DNA from: Carnobacterium_B sp040274945
GTDB taxonomy: Bacteria; Bacillota; Bacilli; Lactobacillales; Carnobacteriaceae
Assembly: GCF_040274945.1 (NCBI RefSeq)
Contig: NZ_JBEMAR010000008.1
Location: 75,142 to 139,141, forward strand
DNA: 64,000 nucleotides
Direction of reading: 5' to 3'
Part shown: piece after piece, positions 30,747 to 38,958 of the stretch
How positions within the stretch are numbered: the stretch's first letter is position 1
Layout: each line of letters opens with the position of its first letter
The notes under the pieces: generated by a model
Seen by the model: the letters and a program-made list of their open reading frames with translations, nothing else
Told to the model about the DNA's origin: nothing
The model's database searches: none
Program-made: the position numbers and the translations under genes

Positions 30747-31403
30747 GTGAATGACGGTATTATTTACAACAATCAATTTCCGACCGACGATGTGTTTATG
30801 TCATTAATTAAAGTGGATAAGCTTTATGGTTATCTTCAATCGATCTCTGCGTGGGATTTCTTTGACAATGGGGGCTTCCGCTATGTGTTAAAAGAAGACT
30901 ATTCACCCACCAAGATTGCAAAGAAACTTGGGGTCACACGAGCTACAGTCTATAATCAAATGAATAAATTACTTAATAATAACTTTGTTGAAGACCTAGA
31001 AGATCGATATGTCCTCAAATACGATAAAACACGCTATACAACAGTTAGTGCAGAAGTATTGAACTTCTTCTCTGATATTACAGCAAAAGATGAAATGTTA
31101 GCTCTTTACTCTTATTTTAGGGCTATGTATAATTATCACAAGCATAAAGGTCATGAAGCATTTTACTTTACACGCTCGCATATAATTCAGGGCGTATGGA
31201 AAAAGAGCAATGGCTCTGCTAATTACAGGAAACTAGACAATATTCTATATACATTAAACCAACTCGGTCTGATTGAGGTTAAGATTAAAGAAGAATCAAC
31301 TAAAGACTACGATGTTTATTATATTACAAACGTAGCAGACTCTATCACAGGTGGTTTTGAAAAAGTCGGCGATATTCCAACCGCAACTAACATTGAAGAT
31401 TAA
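30747..31403 (+). CDS. HTH protein, replication-initiator or regulator type
   Basis: 218 residues from GTG 30747 (ATG 30732 overlaps the AAGGATGG ribosome site). A clear helix-turn-helix 'YSPTKIAKKLGVTRATVYNQMNKL' (~50-75) and a second winged-helix-like region at ~130-200 ('ANYRKLDNILYTLNQLGLIEV'), a two-domain layout like plasmid/phage Rep-type initiators. It is the only plus-strand gene between 22.3 and 64 kb and is flanked by its own terminator, so it is separately controlled. Confidence 0.7.
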   Translation: MNDGIIYNNQFPTDDVFMSLIKVDKLYGYLQSISAWDFFDNGGFRYVLKEDYSPTKIAKKLGVTRATVYNQMNKLLNNNFVEDLEDRYVLKYDKTRYTTVSAEVLNFFSDITAKDEMLALYSYFRAMYNYHKHKGHEAFYFTRSHIIQGVWKKSNGSANYRKLDNILYTLNQLGLIEVKIKEESTKDYDVYYITNVADSITGGFEKVGDIPTATNIED

Positions 31404-31405
31404 AT

Positions 31406-31441
31406 AAAAAAGCCTAAACTTAATTGTCTAGGCTTTTTTTC
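31406..31441. terminator. Bidirectional terminator
   Basis: AAAAAGCCTA/TAGGCTTTTT, between convergent genes. Confidence 0.85.
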
Positions 31442-31607
31442 TGTATATTTCTTCTTTTTCATCATATTCTACTGTGTCCCCAAAAGCGATCAAGGAATCA
31501 GTGACGATGTATCGGGCGCCAAGCTTGTATGTGTGCCTTGTTGTTTGTTTCGTATAACTGCCGTGGCAGTAATGGGGTGTTTCATTAATCAGCAGCTTTA
31601 GGTTCAT
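31428..31607 (-). CDS. Small protein, unknown
   Basis: 59 residues from ATG 31607, which overlaps the end of the gene at 31585-31782; beta-rich (RHTYKLGARYIVTDSLIAFGDTVEYD). Weak ribosome site, so moderately sure. Confidence 0.45.
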   Translation of the reverse strand: MNLKLLINETPHYCHGSYTKQTTRHTYKLGARYIVTDSLIAFGDTVEYDEKEEIYRKKA

Positions 31608-31782
31608 GAGTGAGGCCCTTATCATCTGCCAACTTGTTGGCGATTTTAGTAAGTCCATCTGCGTCGTCATGATCAACGCCTGCATCTGCAACAGCTTTTT
31701 CTAAGTCAGCAAAATATGCTTCACGAGTACGTTCGTCTGGAAAATAGATCATATCTTTCAAGTTTTCTTTAATTTTATCCAT
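31585..31782 (-). CDS. Small acidic protein, unknown
   Basis: 65 residues from ATG 31782 behind AAAAGGAG; helical and acidic. Upstream in-frame ATGs overlap the neighbour gene. Confidence 0.6.
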   Translation of the reverse strand: MDKIKENLKDMIYFPDERTREAYFADLEKAVADAGVDHDDADGLTKIANKLADDKGLTHEPKAAD

Positions 31783-31801
31783 AGTGCATCGTTCTCCTTT
31801 T

Positions 31802-32059
31802 TTATTCAAATTGTGTCCAAAACATCGAGATTGTTGGGTTGAGAGATTCTTCAATCTCTCGTTGGCGCTTGGCAGCTCGGTCCGCCAGAGTGTCAAGTTC
31901 AGCGTCTGTTGGTTCTTGTTGGATAGATTCCATGCCGACTGTAATGTCTTCCCTTGCTACAACATAGAAATCTTCAGTCAACTGATGAATCAAGAATCCA
32001 TCAGGAACTTCAAACGCAACAGGTGGCATAGTTTTTTCTAAGCTAGCAAAGTTGTTCAT
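31802..32059 (-). CDS. Small protein, unknown
   Basis: 85 residues; beta-rich first half (AFEVPDGFLIHQLTEDFYVVAREDI), helical second half. Part of an operon of short genes (32278 to 31428). Confidence 0.65.
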   Translation of the reverse strand: MNNFASLEKTMPPVAFEVPDGFLIHQLTEDFYVVAREDITVGMESIQQEPTDAELDTLADRAAKRQREIEESLNPTISMFWTQFE

Positions 32060-32065
32060 ATAAAT

Positions 32066-32269
32066 CTACCCCCAAATTTTTCTTTTAATATAGAAATCGA
32101 TCTTACCTAATACTTTAACAATGAAATAAGATAACAAGGTCCACATAAACATTGCCATAAAGTAAGCTACGAATAATACAATCGACCCACCAGCAAAGAA
32201 AGTGAACAATAAGCTAAATGCAACCCCCATGTAAACTGACAACCAAAACTCCGATTTAGTAAAACCCAT
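32066..32269 (-). CDS. Two-helix membrane protein
   Basis: 67 residues from ATG 32269 behind AAAGGATG; helices at ~9-30 and 35-55, basic end. Confidence 0.65.
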   Translation of the reverse strand: MGFTKSEFWLSVYMGVAFSLLFTFFAGGSIVLFVAYFMAMFMWTLLSYFIVKVLGKIDFYIKRKIWG

Positions 32270-32307
32270 AACAATCATCCTTTCTATTATATAAATATTA
32301 TATCATG

Positions 32308-32670
32308 TTATCTAAATTTTTTCAACTGTGCTTGCTTTTCATCCAAGATTTCTGAAAGTATTTCATCGCTTTGTAATGTTGGAACAATATGATAGCTTCG
32401 CATTGTTTTAACAACATTACCATCAATAATGCGCCGAAACTCATGAATATGAAGTACAATACTATCTATCTCACGCTCTTGGGCTTTCTGCGATCCTTGA
32501 GAAGTAATTTCAATAACTTGTACATCTTCATCTGTAAAGTCTAACTTTTTAACTGGTAACACTTCATAGATGCGTTCTTGAAGCCCAGTCTTAGTTTCAA
32601 CTTCATCATCGATAATTCGATTTATAATAGCGTACATCGTTTTATCACCATACAGTTCTAAAATCTTCAT
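32308..32670 (-). CDS. Protein of unknown function
   Basis: 120 residues, mixed fold, overlaps the stop of the gene upstream by 4 bases. No motif recognised. Confidence 0.65.
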   Translation of the reverse strand: MKILELYGDKTMYAIINRIIDDEVETKTGLQERIYEVLPVKKLDFTDEDVQVIEITSQGSQKAQEREIDSIVLHIHEFRRIIDGNVVKTMRSYHIVPTLQSDEILSEILDEKQAQLKKFR

Positions 32671-32990
32671 TTTTTAATATCCTCTCTTTCTACAATGTGG
32701 TAATTAATTATAGTTTGCTCTTCAATAGAGAAGATCGAGCCATAATCATCTTCAAATATAAGAAATCTAGCCTCTTGCTCATCTACTACATCTAAGAAGA
32801 AATAAGGACGCCCATCAATTAAATAACATCTATCCACAAACAGAGTCATTTCTTTTGGTAGCTCTTTGTCTAATTCTTCAAAGCTTAATGTTTCTGGAGT
32901 TAAAATAACCTCAACCTTATAACCAGCTAATATATCAATTAGTCTACTTACATCATGATTATCAACATCATGGAATCTTAATTCTGCCAT
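32667..32990 (-). CDS. Protein of unknown function
   Basis: 107 residues from ATG 32990; acidic, beta-rich. Overlaps both neighbours slightly (operon). Confidence 0.65.
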   Translation of the reverse strand: MAELRFHDVDNHDVSRLIDILAGYKVEVILTPETLSFEELDKELPKEMTLFVDRCYLIDGRPYFFLDVVDEQEARFLIFEDDYGSIFSIEEQTIINYHIVEREDIKK

Positions 32991-33229
32991 TGGTATTCCT
33001 CCCATTCATCCTTACGAATATAAATTTTATGGTTATCATCTATTGCATAGATATTGCCTTCTGCTTCAAATATTACCATTTCATGAGCAAAACCTGAGCA
33101 AAAGGAACGTTTTTCGTAAGCATGTTTGATTTTTAATCCAGTTACTTTTTCAAAATATTCTTGCTTTTCTTGGAAAAGTTTCTTGTTTTCATTAGAAGAA
33201 AGCCAATTATGATTAGCTTTAATTGCCAT
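32978..33229 (-). CDS. Small protein, unknown
   Basis: 83 residues; helical start then beta strands; C-terminus DEWEEYQWQN. Coupled to the gene at 32667. Confidence 0.65.
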   Translation of the reverse strand: MAIKANHNWLSSNENKKLFQEKQEYFEKVTGLKIKHAYEKRSFCSGFAHEMVIFEAEGNIYAIDDNHKIYIRKDEWEEYQWQN

Positions 33230-33232
33230 ATT

Positions 33233-33700
33233 TTAACCTCCAGAATTAAAGTCTAGTTTAATTGTGTTAGATGGAACATATATTTTGTACTCTATGGTAT
33301 CAATAGATCTTTCAAAGCCGAACATTGCAATACGATGATACCAAGGTAGTTCTCCGTTCGTTGTTGTTGTGACAGAGACATGTGGCTCTACATCATCAGA
33401 CATATATAAAGGAGATTCGATTGGTGCTGTGCTTACTCTATATGCTCCCTCATTATCTTTGATATAGAATTTATATCTATCCTCTGAGTAACCTAATTGA
33501 AAATTCTTGTCAGTAGTTATACTATAGATAGGAATTTCTTCGGTCGTTACAGTTTTTTCAATTTTATAAGTATTCGCTGAATACACCCAAAAACCAAGAA
33601 TTACTATCATAATAAAAGAGAATAAAACTCCACTTGACTCCCAAACACTAGCAGAAATTATAAGAAAAAGTATAAAGAAAATTATTAATATCACAGCCAT
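33233..33700 (-). CDS. Membrane protein, unknown
   Basis: 155 residues; transmembrane helices at ~1-18 and 26-44, then an external domain containing 'IKDNEGAYRVSTAP', matching the family at 27485-28060. First gene of its operon. Confidence 0.7.
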   Translation of the reverse strand: MAVILIIFFILFLIISASVWESSGVLFSFIMIVILGFWVYSANTYKIEKTVTTEEIPIYSITTDKNFQLGYSEDRYKFYIKDNEGAYRVSTAPIESPLYMSDDVEPHVSVTTTTNGELPWYHRIAMFGFERSIDTIEYKIYVPSNTIKLDFNSGG

Positions 33701-33777
33701 TTTAAAACTCCCTTTCTTATTTAACCTTATAATATATTATACCATTTTAAATAATAAAAATCAAAAAAGAGAAAGCT

Positions 33778-33915
33778 TTAGCTAGCTTTCTCTTTTTTAT
33801 TATATTGTTTCCAAACCTGCGTTTGGAATTTTTTAGGTTGACCCTTTAGCCAATCCCGTAGATCCACTCCTTGAGTAAGTGGGGTTTGTTTAATTTCTTT
33901 AGTTTTCTTTGGCAT
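33778..33915 (-). CDS. Tiny basic protein
   Basis: 45 residues, ATG behind GAGGAGAATG; Lys/Gln-rich; its stop is inside the terminator stem GAGAAAGCT/AGCTTTCTC (33767-33797). Confidence 0.55.
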   Translation of the reverse strand: MPKKTKEIKQTPLTQGVDLRDWLKGQPKKFQTQVWKQYNKKEKAS

Positions 33916-34111
33916 CTTCATTCTCCTCTTCTTCTATAAATTCAGCATCGATCATAGGGATAAAATGCTTATTTCCCTTTTTATCAAAGCCAATAACATG
34001 GGGTGCATGGTCTATATGACCAATGTAAGTGCGTCCATCAATAGGATGCTCACAAAAGCCACCGAATGAGTAAATATTTCCTTTTTGATCTTTAAACATA
34101 TACCAATACAC
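33899..34111 (-). CDS. Small protein, unknown
   Basis: 70 residues, rich in His/Gly/Tyr with a beta pattern (YMFKDQKGNIYSFGGF... HVIGFDKKGNKHFIPMIDAEFI) and an acidic tail. Directly downstream of the tRNA-Cys gene. Confidence 0.65.
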   Translation of the reverse strand: MYWYMFKDQKGNIYSFGGFCEHPIDGRTYIGHIDHAPHVIGFDKKGNKHFIPMIDAEFIEEEENEDAKEN

Positions 34112-34118
34112 CTCCTAA

Positions 34119-34207
34119 AGATGGTGATGGGATTTGAACCCACGATGGGAAATTTCTTTCCTACAGATTTGCAGTCTGTTTGCTTCAACCAGCTTGCTTA
34201 CACCACC
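34119..34207 (-). tRNA. tRNA-Cys(GCA) with a long variable arm
   Basis: Seven-pair acceptor, anticodon loop CTGCAAA (GCA), U73 discriminator typical of tRNA-Cys, but a 19-base class II variable arm (GGAAA-GAAA-TTTCC). D-arm resembles the tRNA-Tyr at 42939. CCA not encoded. Confidence 0.8.
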
Positions 34208-34218
34208 ATAATACTGAC

Positions 34219-34497
34219 TTAATAGTCAGGATTAATTAATTTAAATACGTTAGTTCGGACAATAAGGTCGCTTTCATCTACATAAGAAACTATGTAAAGT
34301 TCTTTTGTTTTTTGATATCCAAGATCAACATGAACAAAGTCGTAACCAATGAAGTTTTCTTTCAAATAAGCTTCTAGCTCTTCTCTTAAATCATGAGAGT
34401 TGCCTTCTTCATCAATGATAGTCTTGTGATATCCAGATTGCAGCATGCTCCAGTCAGTCCAATACTTATCTGCAATTTGCTCCATAGCATCTTCCAT
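34219..34497 (-). CDS. Small protein, unknown
   Basis: 92 residues; acidic helical start, then beta strands. Follows the 75-residue gene by 2 bases. Confidence 0.65.
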   Translation of the reverse strand: MEDAMEQIADKYWTDWSMLQSGYHKTIIDEEGNSHDLREELEAYLKENFIGYDFVHVDLGYQKTKELYIVSYVDESDLIVRTNVFKLINPDY

Positions 34498-34499
34498 AA

Positions 34500-34727
34500 C
34501 TATCCTTCCTCTCCAACTACAAAATCTTCATGTGTACCATGCTCGGTAGAAATATTTACTTCATAACCGGCATACTCCAATCCTTTAACAAAACCCTCAA
34601 TTTTGTCAAGAATTTTATTGTGATAATAATCACCTTGCATTACAACTTTATTTGTATCTAAATCAATTAATAAAGCTTCATCTTCAAAGTGAATGTTGAT
34701 AATTGTTAAAAAATTCTTCTTAATCAT
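34500..34727 (-). CDS. Small protein, unknown
   Basis: 75 residues, ATG behind AAAGGAAG, preceded by a TATAAT-type promoter leader shared by many minus-strand genes. No family recognised. Confidence 0.65.
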   Translation of the reverse strand: MIKKNFLTIINIHFEDEALLIDLDTNKVVMQGDYYHNKILDKIEGFVKGLEYAGYEVNISTEHGTHEDFVVGEEG

Positions 34728-34867
34728 ATTTATAACTTCCTTTCTTAACCTTATAATTAATTATATCATATTATATAAAAAATAACAAATAAAAAGCCCA
34801 AAAGAGCGAGAAAGGAATGTAAGCGCTCCCCTGGGTTATCAGTTGGGCCTTGAGCAGCCCAACCGTA

Positions 34868-34939
34868 TGTTCCCTACTGGAATCGAACCAGTGCGCATCG
34901 GGCTTCAACCGATTGCTCTACCGACTGAGCTAAAGGAAC
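34868..34939 (-). tRNA. tRNA-Phe(GAA)
   Basis: Complete cloverleaf; loop TTGAAGC, A73, acceptor GTTCCTT. Confidence 0.9.
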
Positions 34940-34965
34940 TAGAAGCCCCCGAAGGGGCAGATTTA

Positions 34966-36489
34966 TTATAAACCGAGCTTGATAAAATCGTACTCAGGTT
35001 TGTTTAGAACTTTTAACATCATTTCTTCTGGACTAGAGATTTCTCCACCAAGAACAGCAGATAAGACGTTAGTTGAGAACCCTGACACAAGCGCCACACC
35101 TTGTTCGTTAAAACGAACTGGCATGTTACCACCGTGAGCATTCACGTTCCAGAATACTACTGATGGTAATTCATAACCCTGAGCGTTAAACTTGCGTTTA
35201 GCATTGTCAAAGTTATTTAATGAAGCATTTCGTGCGCAAATGTTAAATTCCATGTCTGAAATGATAACAATTTTGCTTGGAAGGTCCTCTTGCGGAGTAC
35301 CATTTTTAACAGCTGTGTCTAGGATTAGATCGAAGACCGCTTCAATGTTGGTACTATCGATGATTGAATGCTTACGATACTCTTTCATTTTATCACGCAA
35401 TGTCCCATGCTCTGGTAGTGTTACCAGTTGTGGACGTGTTGAGAATGTGATAAAGTTATTCTTGAATGCTCCTTCTAGGCGTTCAGCAGTATAAATTGCT
35501 AGACCTTCCGCAACATTCCATGGTGCTACAGTGTTATTAGAACCCCATCCACCAGTAGAGGTCATTGAACCAGAAGTATCGGCAACAACAATAGCATTGT
35601 CTTCGACACCCTTTAGAACATCGTCCATTGACTTCCATGTAGCTTCTAGTACAGCGTCTACTGGTTCTACTTGGCTCCAGCCGAATGCTACCTCTCCATA
35701 GGCACGAACAACTTCGTGAGGCATCATTAGCTTACCATTCATTTGTTTTTCTCCACTATTAACAGCTTCGATAAATGCTTGGTATTCGTCTTCTAGGTGA
35801 CGATTAAATGCAGCACGGTAGCGGAACAATGCTTTTGAAGGTAATTTCTCAAAGTTAATTGAGCTATACTCCTTAGCAGCAAGCTTAACTTCTAGTACGC
35901 CAATGTAAGAGCGTAGTTTAACCATTACTTTACGATAGTCACGAGGTGTGTATCCTAAAGCTTTAGCAATTCGATGCGCCATATGACGACGTTCTGCACT
36001 CTTAACGCTAACGTTAGGAACCCATTTAGCCATCAATGAAACAGTTTCGCCAGCTTCCATTGCATCTAAATCTTGAGCAAACTGCTCTTTCAAGACTTCA
36101 ATACCAATGTCGAACGTTTTGGTGTCTTTAGCCATAATTGCAACTAAATCATCCCAACGACCGAAGTAGCCGACAGATTCTGCGATCATAGTAATCGCTT
36201 TATAGTCTTTAGCATCGATCAGATATTGAACAGCAATACGAAACGCATCACGTTCACCTAAACCGCCAAGACGAATGTTACGTAAGTGAATCAAGTTACG
36301 AAGGGCAATCTCACGATCTTCATCGTAAGCTTTTGCGAACAAAGGTTTGATTGCAGCCTTATTTTGTCGCATTGAACCAGCTTGTGCGTAAAAATCTAGG
36401 TTAGCGTTCAAGCTAGATGTAAAAGTGCTTGCACCATTTGCTGTGCGCCCAACTGTTGTTTCCTCTTTTAAATTGTCTAAAAATGTCAT
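34966..36489 (-). CDS. Ro60/TROVE-like RNA-binding protein with vWA domain
   Basis: 507 residues, close to Ro60 length. The N-terminal ~280 residues form a HEAT-like helical ring pattern (TROVE/DUF2828 type: 'RDAFRIAVQYLID', 'ESVGYFGRWDDLVAI'), then a von Willebrand A domain with an intact MIDAS (VVADTSGSMTS, ~303) . Ro proteins bind Y RNAs on the ring surface and misfolded RNA ends in the hole, and in bacteria guide PNPase. Y-RNA-like elements lie right upstream at 36531 and 36603 and five more are in the tRNA array, which strongly supports a Ro-Y RNP. ATG behind AAAGGAGAG. Confidence 0.85.
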   Translation of the reverse strand: MTFLDNLKEETTVGRTANGASTFTSSLNANLDFYAQAGSMRQNKAAIKPLFAKAYDEDREIALRNLIHLRNIRLGGLGERDAFRIAVQYLIDAKDYKAITMIAESVGYFGRWDDLVAIMAKDTKTFDIGIEVLKEQFAQDLDAMEAGETVSLMAKWVPNVSVKSAERRHMAHRIAKALGYTPRDYRKVMVKLRSYIGVLEVKLAAKEYSSINFEKLPSKALFRYRAAFNRHLEDEYQAFIEAVNSGEKQMNGKLMMPHEVVRAYGEVAFGWSQVEPVDAVLEATWKSMDDVLKGVEDNAIVVADTSGSMTSTGGWGSNNTVAPWNVAEGLAIYTAERLEGAFKNNFITFSTRPQLVTLPEHGTLRDKMKEYRKHSIIDSTNIEAVFDLILDTAVKNGTPQEDLPSKIVIISDMEFNICARNASLNNFDNAKRKFNAQGYELPSVVFWNVNAHGGNMPVRFNEQGVALVSGFSTNVLSAVLGGEISSPEEMMLKVLNKPEYDFIKLGL

Positions 36490-36530
36490 AGTTATTTCTC
36501 TCCTTTTTCTCTTTTGGTTAAAAATAACTC

Positions 36531-36588
36531 AAGAACCAAAATGTTTTTAATATTTGAATTAAACATATTAATTTGCTGTAAGGTTCTT
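36531..36588 (-). ncRNA. Y-RNA-like element B (minimal)
   Basis: 58 bases. Terminal stem AAGAACC/GGTTCTT, then UU-ACAGCAAAU, then an ATGTTTAAT-type inner hairpin. No tRNA-like part. It lies 40 bases before the Ro gene. Confidence 0.6.
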
Positions 36589-36602
36589 AAATTATGTACT
36601 AC

Positions 36603-36718
36603 AAGAAGCGTATCTATTGGGAAGATTGCCCTGCCATTGAGCCTCTGGCATAGCCAGGTGGGATTCGAACCCACAACTTATCTTTTTCATTAATAGTTGT
36701 AATTGCTGTTAGCTTCTT
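36603..36718 (-). ncRNA. Y-RNA-like element A with tRNA-like module (YrlA-like)
   Basis: 116 bases. Terminal stem AAGAAGC/GCTTCTT and UA-ACAGCAAU, then CTATT/AATAG and ATCTT/AAGAT (anticodon-stem position), a 5-base variable region, a perfect T-arm (GTGGG-TTCGAAT-CCCAC), an acceptor mimic closed by a TAT loop (CTGGC/GCCAG) and a D-arm (GCTC-AATGGCA-GGGC). This is the permuted, capped tRNA mimic known from bacterial YrlA. Confidence 0.7.
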
Positions 36719-36720
36719 AA

Positions 36721-36792
36721 TGCACCTTGATGGAATCGAACCACCGACATCTACCTTGTAAGGGTAGCGTTCTCCCGCTGAACTAAAGGTGC
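36721..36792 (-). tRNA. tRNA-Val(TAC)
   Basis: Complete cloverleaf; loop CTTACAA, A73. Confidence 0.9.
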
Positions 36793-36859
36793 GGTTCGTA
36801 CCAGATTAGAGACTTTCACTCCCCCAAGAATTTGCGCATATTCTCGGATAACCCGTAGA

Positions 36860-36899
36860 TAAGTAGTCCAATTTACAGGTAAGTAGTACAATTTTAAGG
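36860..36899. repeat. Two tandem 20-base units
   Basis: TAAGTAGTCCAATTTACAGG followed by TAAGTAGTACAATTTTAAGG, 16 of 20 identical; purpose unknown. Confidence 0.6.
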
Positions 36900-36946
36900 A
36901 GCATTGACCGGTTTTCCGCCTATAAATCGTGCTATACTGGTACTAA

Positions 36947-37017
36947 TGGAGGATAGGAGAGTCGAACTCCTGATACTAGATTGCAAATCTAGGGTTTTCC
37001 CGCTAAACTAATCCCCC
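36947..37017 (-). tRNA. tRNA-Ala(TGC)
   Basis: Loop TTTGCAA, and the G3-U70 pair that identifies alanine tRNA is present. Confidence 0.9.
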
Positions 37018-37032
37018 GAAAAGGCCGAAGCC

Positions 37033-37293
37033 TTAATCTTTTTGTTCAATAACGTAATAATCTAACCAGGATTCACGCTCATCATTAAAGATGTCTTCCG
37101 CTTCATCCCATTCAACATTTTCTTCCGCCATGATATCTGTAATATCACGAGTACCGTGCAAGCCAGCATAGGATTCAAAATCTTCACAAGCACATTCCCA
37201 AGCGTATCTAGCAGCTTGTTCTTCAGTACCCTCAAAAGTTTCAATATACTCGGCTTCATTTAAAGAGCCAGCATAAATCTTCCATTTTTTCAT
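37033..37293 (-). CDS. Small acidic protein, unknown
   Basis: 86 residues, Glu/Trp/Tyr-rich helix bundle pattern. Own promoter 37325-37353. Confidence 0.65.
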   Translation of the reverse strand: MKKWKIYAGSLNEAEYIETFEGTEEQAARYAWECACEDFESYAGLHGTRDITDIMAEENVEWDEAEDIFNDERESWLDYYVIEQKD

Positions 37294-37324
37294 TTTATAA
37301 CTTCCTCTCTTAACTTTATAATTA

Positions 37325-37353
37325 ATTATAACATATTAATAATTATTTTTCAA
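37325..37353 (-). promoter_or_regulatory. Promoter (minus strand)
   Basis: TTGAAA, 17 bases, TATAAT, followed by the recurring leader TTAATTATAAAGTTAA. Confidence 0.8.
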
Positions 37354-37590
37354 ATCAATAAGCACTTCATAGAAGAGAAAGCACTCTAAAAACAAACAAA
37401 TAAGTAAAATACCACTAGACATCACAATTAAAAAATAAGTAAAACCTACAATTAATATAGAAATTACAATTAAGTCAGCTATTGTAGATATTTTACCAAT
37501 TTTTTCTCCCCTAAAGACTCCTCTTAAAATTCCCAAGAGTACAGAGAGAATTGCTATTGGAACTAAAAATAAGATTGGCTCGATTCCCAT
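37336..37590 (-). CDS. Three-helix membrane protein
   Basis: 84 residues with hydrophobic segments at ~5-22, 33-52 and 54-75; the next gene's promoter lies inside its end. Confidence 0.65.
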   Translation of the reverse strand: MGIEPILFLVPIAILSVLLGILRGVFRGEKIGKISTIADLIVISILIVGFTYFLIVMSSGILLICLFLECFLFYEVLIDLKNNY

Positions 37591-37591
37591 A

Positions 37592-37933
37592 CTAGACCTC
37601 CTCGTAAACAGTTTTTGAAACTACGACTGGCTTTACTTCAACAGGATAGCTAAAGTCAACATATTCATCGAGGTCTTTCCCCACACCTACATATTCAACT
37701 GCAAAGAAACGATTATCAATCTGAAATACATCACGAAAACTAACATAATGATCGCCTACTTCTGTAACTTCATGATCTACAACTGAGCCTTCAAATAAAT
37801 AGATAATTGTTTCATTGTAATCACTGATTTCTTCTCGAAGACGCCCATCCCCTTCGTAGATTCCTTCTTCGGCATCATAAAATTTTAAGAAATTCTTTTC
37901 TCCATTTGTCATTGGATAAATACCTGCTTTCAT
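37592..37933 (-). CDS. Protein of unknown function
   Basis: 113 residues, acidic, beta-rich. Overlaps nothing; 1 base before the membrane gene. Weak ribosome site (GAGTG). Confidence 0.6.
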   Translation of the reverse strand: MKAGIYPMTNGEKNFLKFYDAEEGIYEGDGRLREEISDYNETIIYLFEGSVVDHEVTEVGDHYVSFRDVFQIDNRFFAVEYVGVGKDLDEYVDFSYPVEVKPVVVSKTVYEEV

Positions 37934-37943
37934 TAAAGTTAAA

Positions 37944-38016
37944 CACTCCCGACAGGATTCGAACCTGTACTCGCAATCTTAGAAGGAATGTGCTTTTCCA
38001 GTTAAGCTACGGGAGC
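37944..38016 (-). tRNA. tRNA-Arg(TCT)
   Basis: Loop CTTCTAA, G73; one T-T mismatch in the anticodon stem. Confidence 0.85.
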
Positions 38017-38039
38017 AAAAAGACTGGGTTGTAGCCAGT

Positions 38040-38351
38040 CTAAATTAAAGTTTCACGCTGTGGTGGGTTGTCCTTCAAACGATTCATTATATTAGCCATT
38101 TCAAAATCATTGAATCCGTAAGTTTCGTATTGATTATTCAACAAAGCTTCTTCTGTTAGCTGCAAACGAACTTCATAATCTTTTTGCAAGATACCATACA
38201 GTTTATTTGCTAGAGCAACTGCCTTATCAGGATCGATATCTTGTTTAACAGCTTCTTCATAAGACCCATATTTATCAATCAATCCTTCTTCTTGTGCAAA
38301 CCAGTTTAAGGCTCCAAAGATGTCAAGATTGTCGTCAAAAATTTCGTCCAT
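38040..38351 (-). CDS. Helical protein, unknown
   Basis: 103 residues, acidic, all-helical. Downstream of the YqeY-like gene by 11 bases (same operon). Confidence 0.65.
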   Translation of the reverse strand: MDEIFDDNLDIFGALNWFAQEEGLIDKYGSYEEAVKQDIDPDKAVALANKLYGILQKDYEVRLQLTEEALLNNQYETYGFNDFEMANIMNRLKDNPPQRETLI

Positions 38352-38362
38352 ATTTCTACCCC

Positions 38363-38794
38363 CTAGAAATTGTCTGTAATTACTTTTTTAACCAAGGCGC
38401 CGTCTACTTGAGACTTATAATCTTTCATTACAAGACCCATTAGTTTACCAATATTGTCACCTTTTTTAGCACCAGCATTACTTAAAATGCTAAGAATTTC
38501 ATCTTCTGTTAGTTGTTTTGGCAAATATTGCTCAATAATAACTAACTTATCTGAATAAGATTTGATCAAATGCTTACGTCCTGCTTCAACAGCAGCATCT
38601 AAAGATTCTTTTCCTTGTTTATGTTCCCTTTTAACAAGAGCAATAACTTCATCTTCGGTAAGCTTTGCTTTTTTAGCAATCTGCTCTTTTTCGATGGATG
38701 CTTTGATTAACTGTAATACACCAGCTTTTTCAGCATCTTTACTCTTTCGAGCATCGACTAAATCTTTTTCAATTTTGTCTTGTAATGTACTCAA
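38363..38794 (-). CDS. yqeY: GatB/YqeY-domain protein
   Basis: 143 residues, TTG start behind AAAGGATG. Full-length match in pattern to YqeY ('MSTLQDKIEKDLVDARKSKD', 'KREHKQGKESLDAA', 'IIEQYLPKQLTEDEI', 'GKLMGLVMKDYKSQVDGALV'), the tRNA-binding tail domain shared with GatB amidotransferase. Its exact role is unknown, but its place inside a tRNA array is telling: it may bind or channel phage tRNAs. Own promoter 38828-38856. Confidence 0.88.
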   Translation of the reverse strand: MSTLQDKIEKDLVDARKSKDAEKAGVLQLIKASIEKEQIAKKAKLTEDEVIALVKREHKQGKESLDAAVEAGRKHLIKSYSDKLVIIEQYLPKQLTEDEILSILSNAGAKKGDNIGKLMGLVMKDYKSQVDGALVKKVITDNF

Positions 38795-38827
38795 ATATGA
38801 AACATCCTTTCTTAACTTTCTATAATA

Positions 38828-38856
38828 ATTATATCATTTTATACAATAAAAATCAA
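38828..38856 (-). promoter_or_regulatory. Promoter (minus strand)
   Basis: TTGATT, 17 bases, TATAAT. Confidence 0.75.
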
Positions 38857-38866
38857 TAATAATTAA

Positions 38867-38946
38867 CACGCCCCCTACGAATCGAACGCATTGCCTCTGG
38901 GTTTGGAGCCCAGTTATACTCCTTGTATTTTTAAGGCTGGGAACGC
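38867..38946 (-). tRNA. tRNA-Trp(CCA), aberrant D-arm
   Basis: Anticodon arm CTGGG-CTCCAAA-CCCAG, G73 as usual for Trp, acceptor pairs through several G-U pairs. The D-arm is odd: CCTT-AAAAATAC-AAGG without the GG of the D-loop, followed by 7 linker bases. May be a degraded or unconventional tRNA. Confidence 0.6.
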
Positions 38947-38958
38947 AGAATAAAACAA

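Noticed and set aside
34818..34831. cre-like sequence TGTAAGCGCTCCCC
   Set aside because: Right arm does not match; between tRNA and small genes without promoter context.
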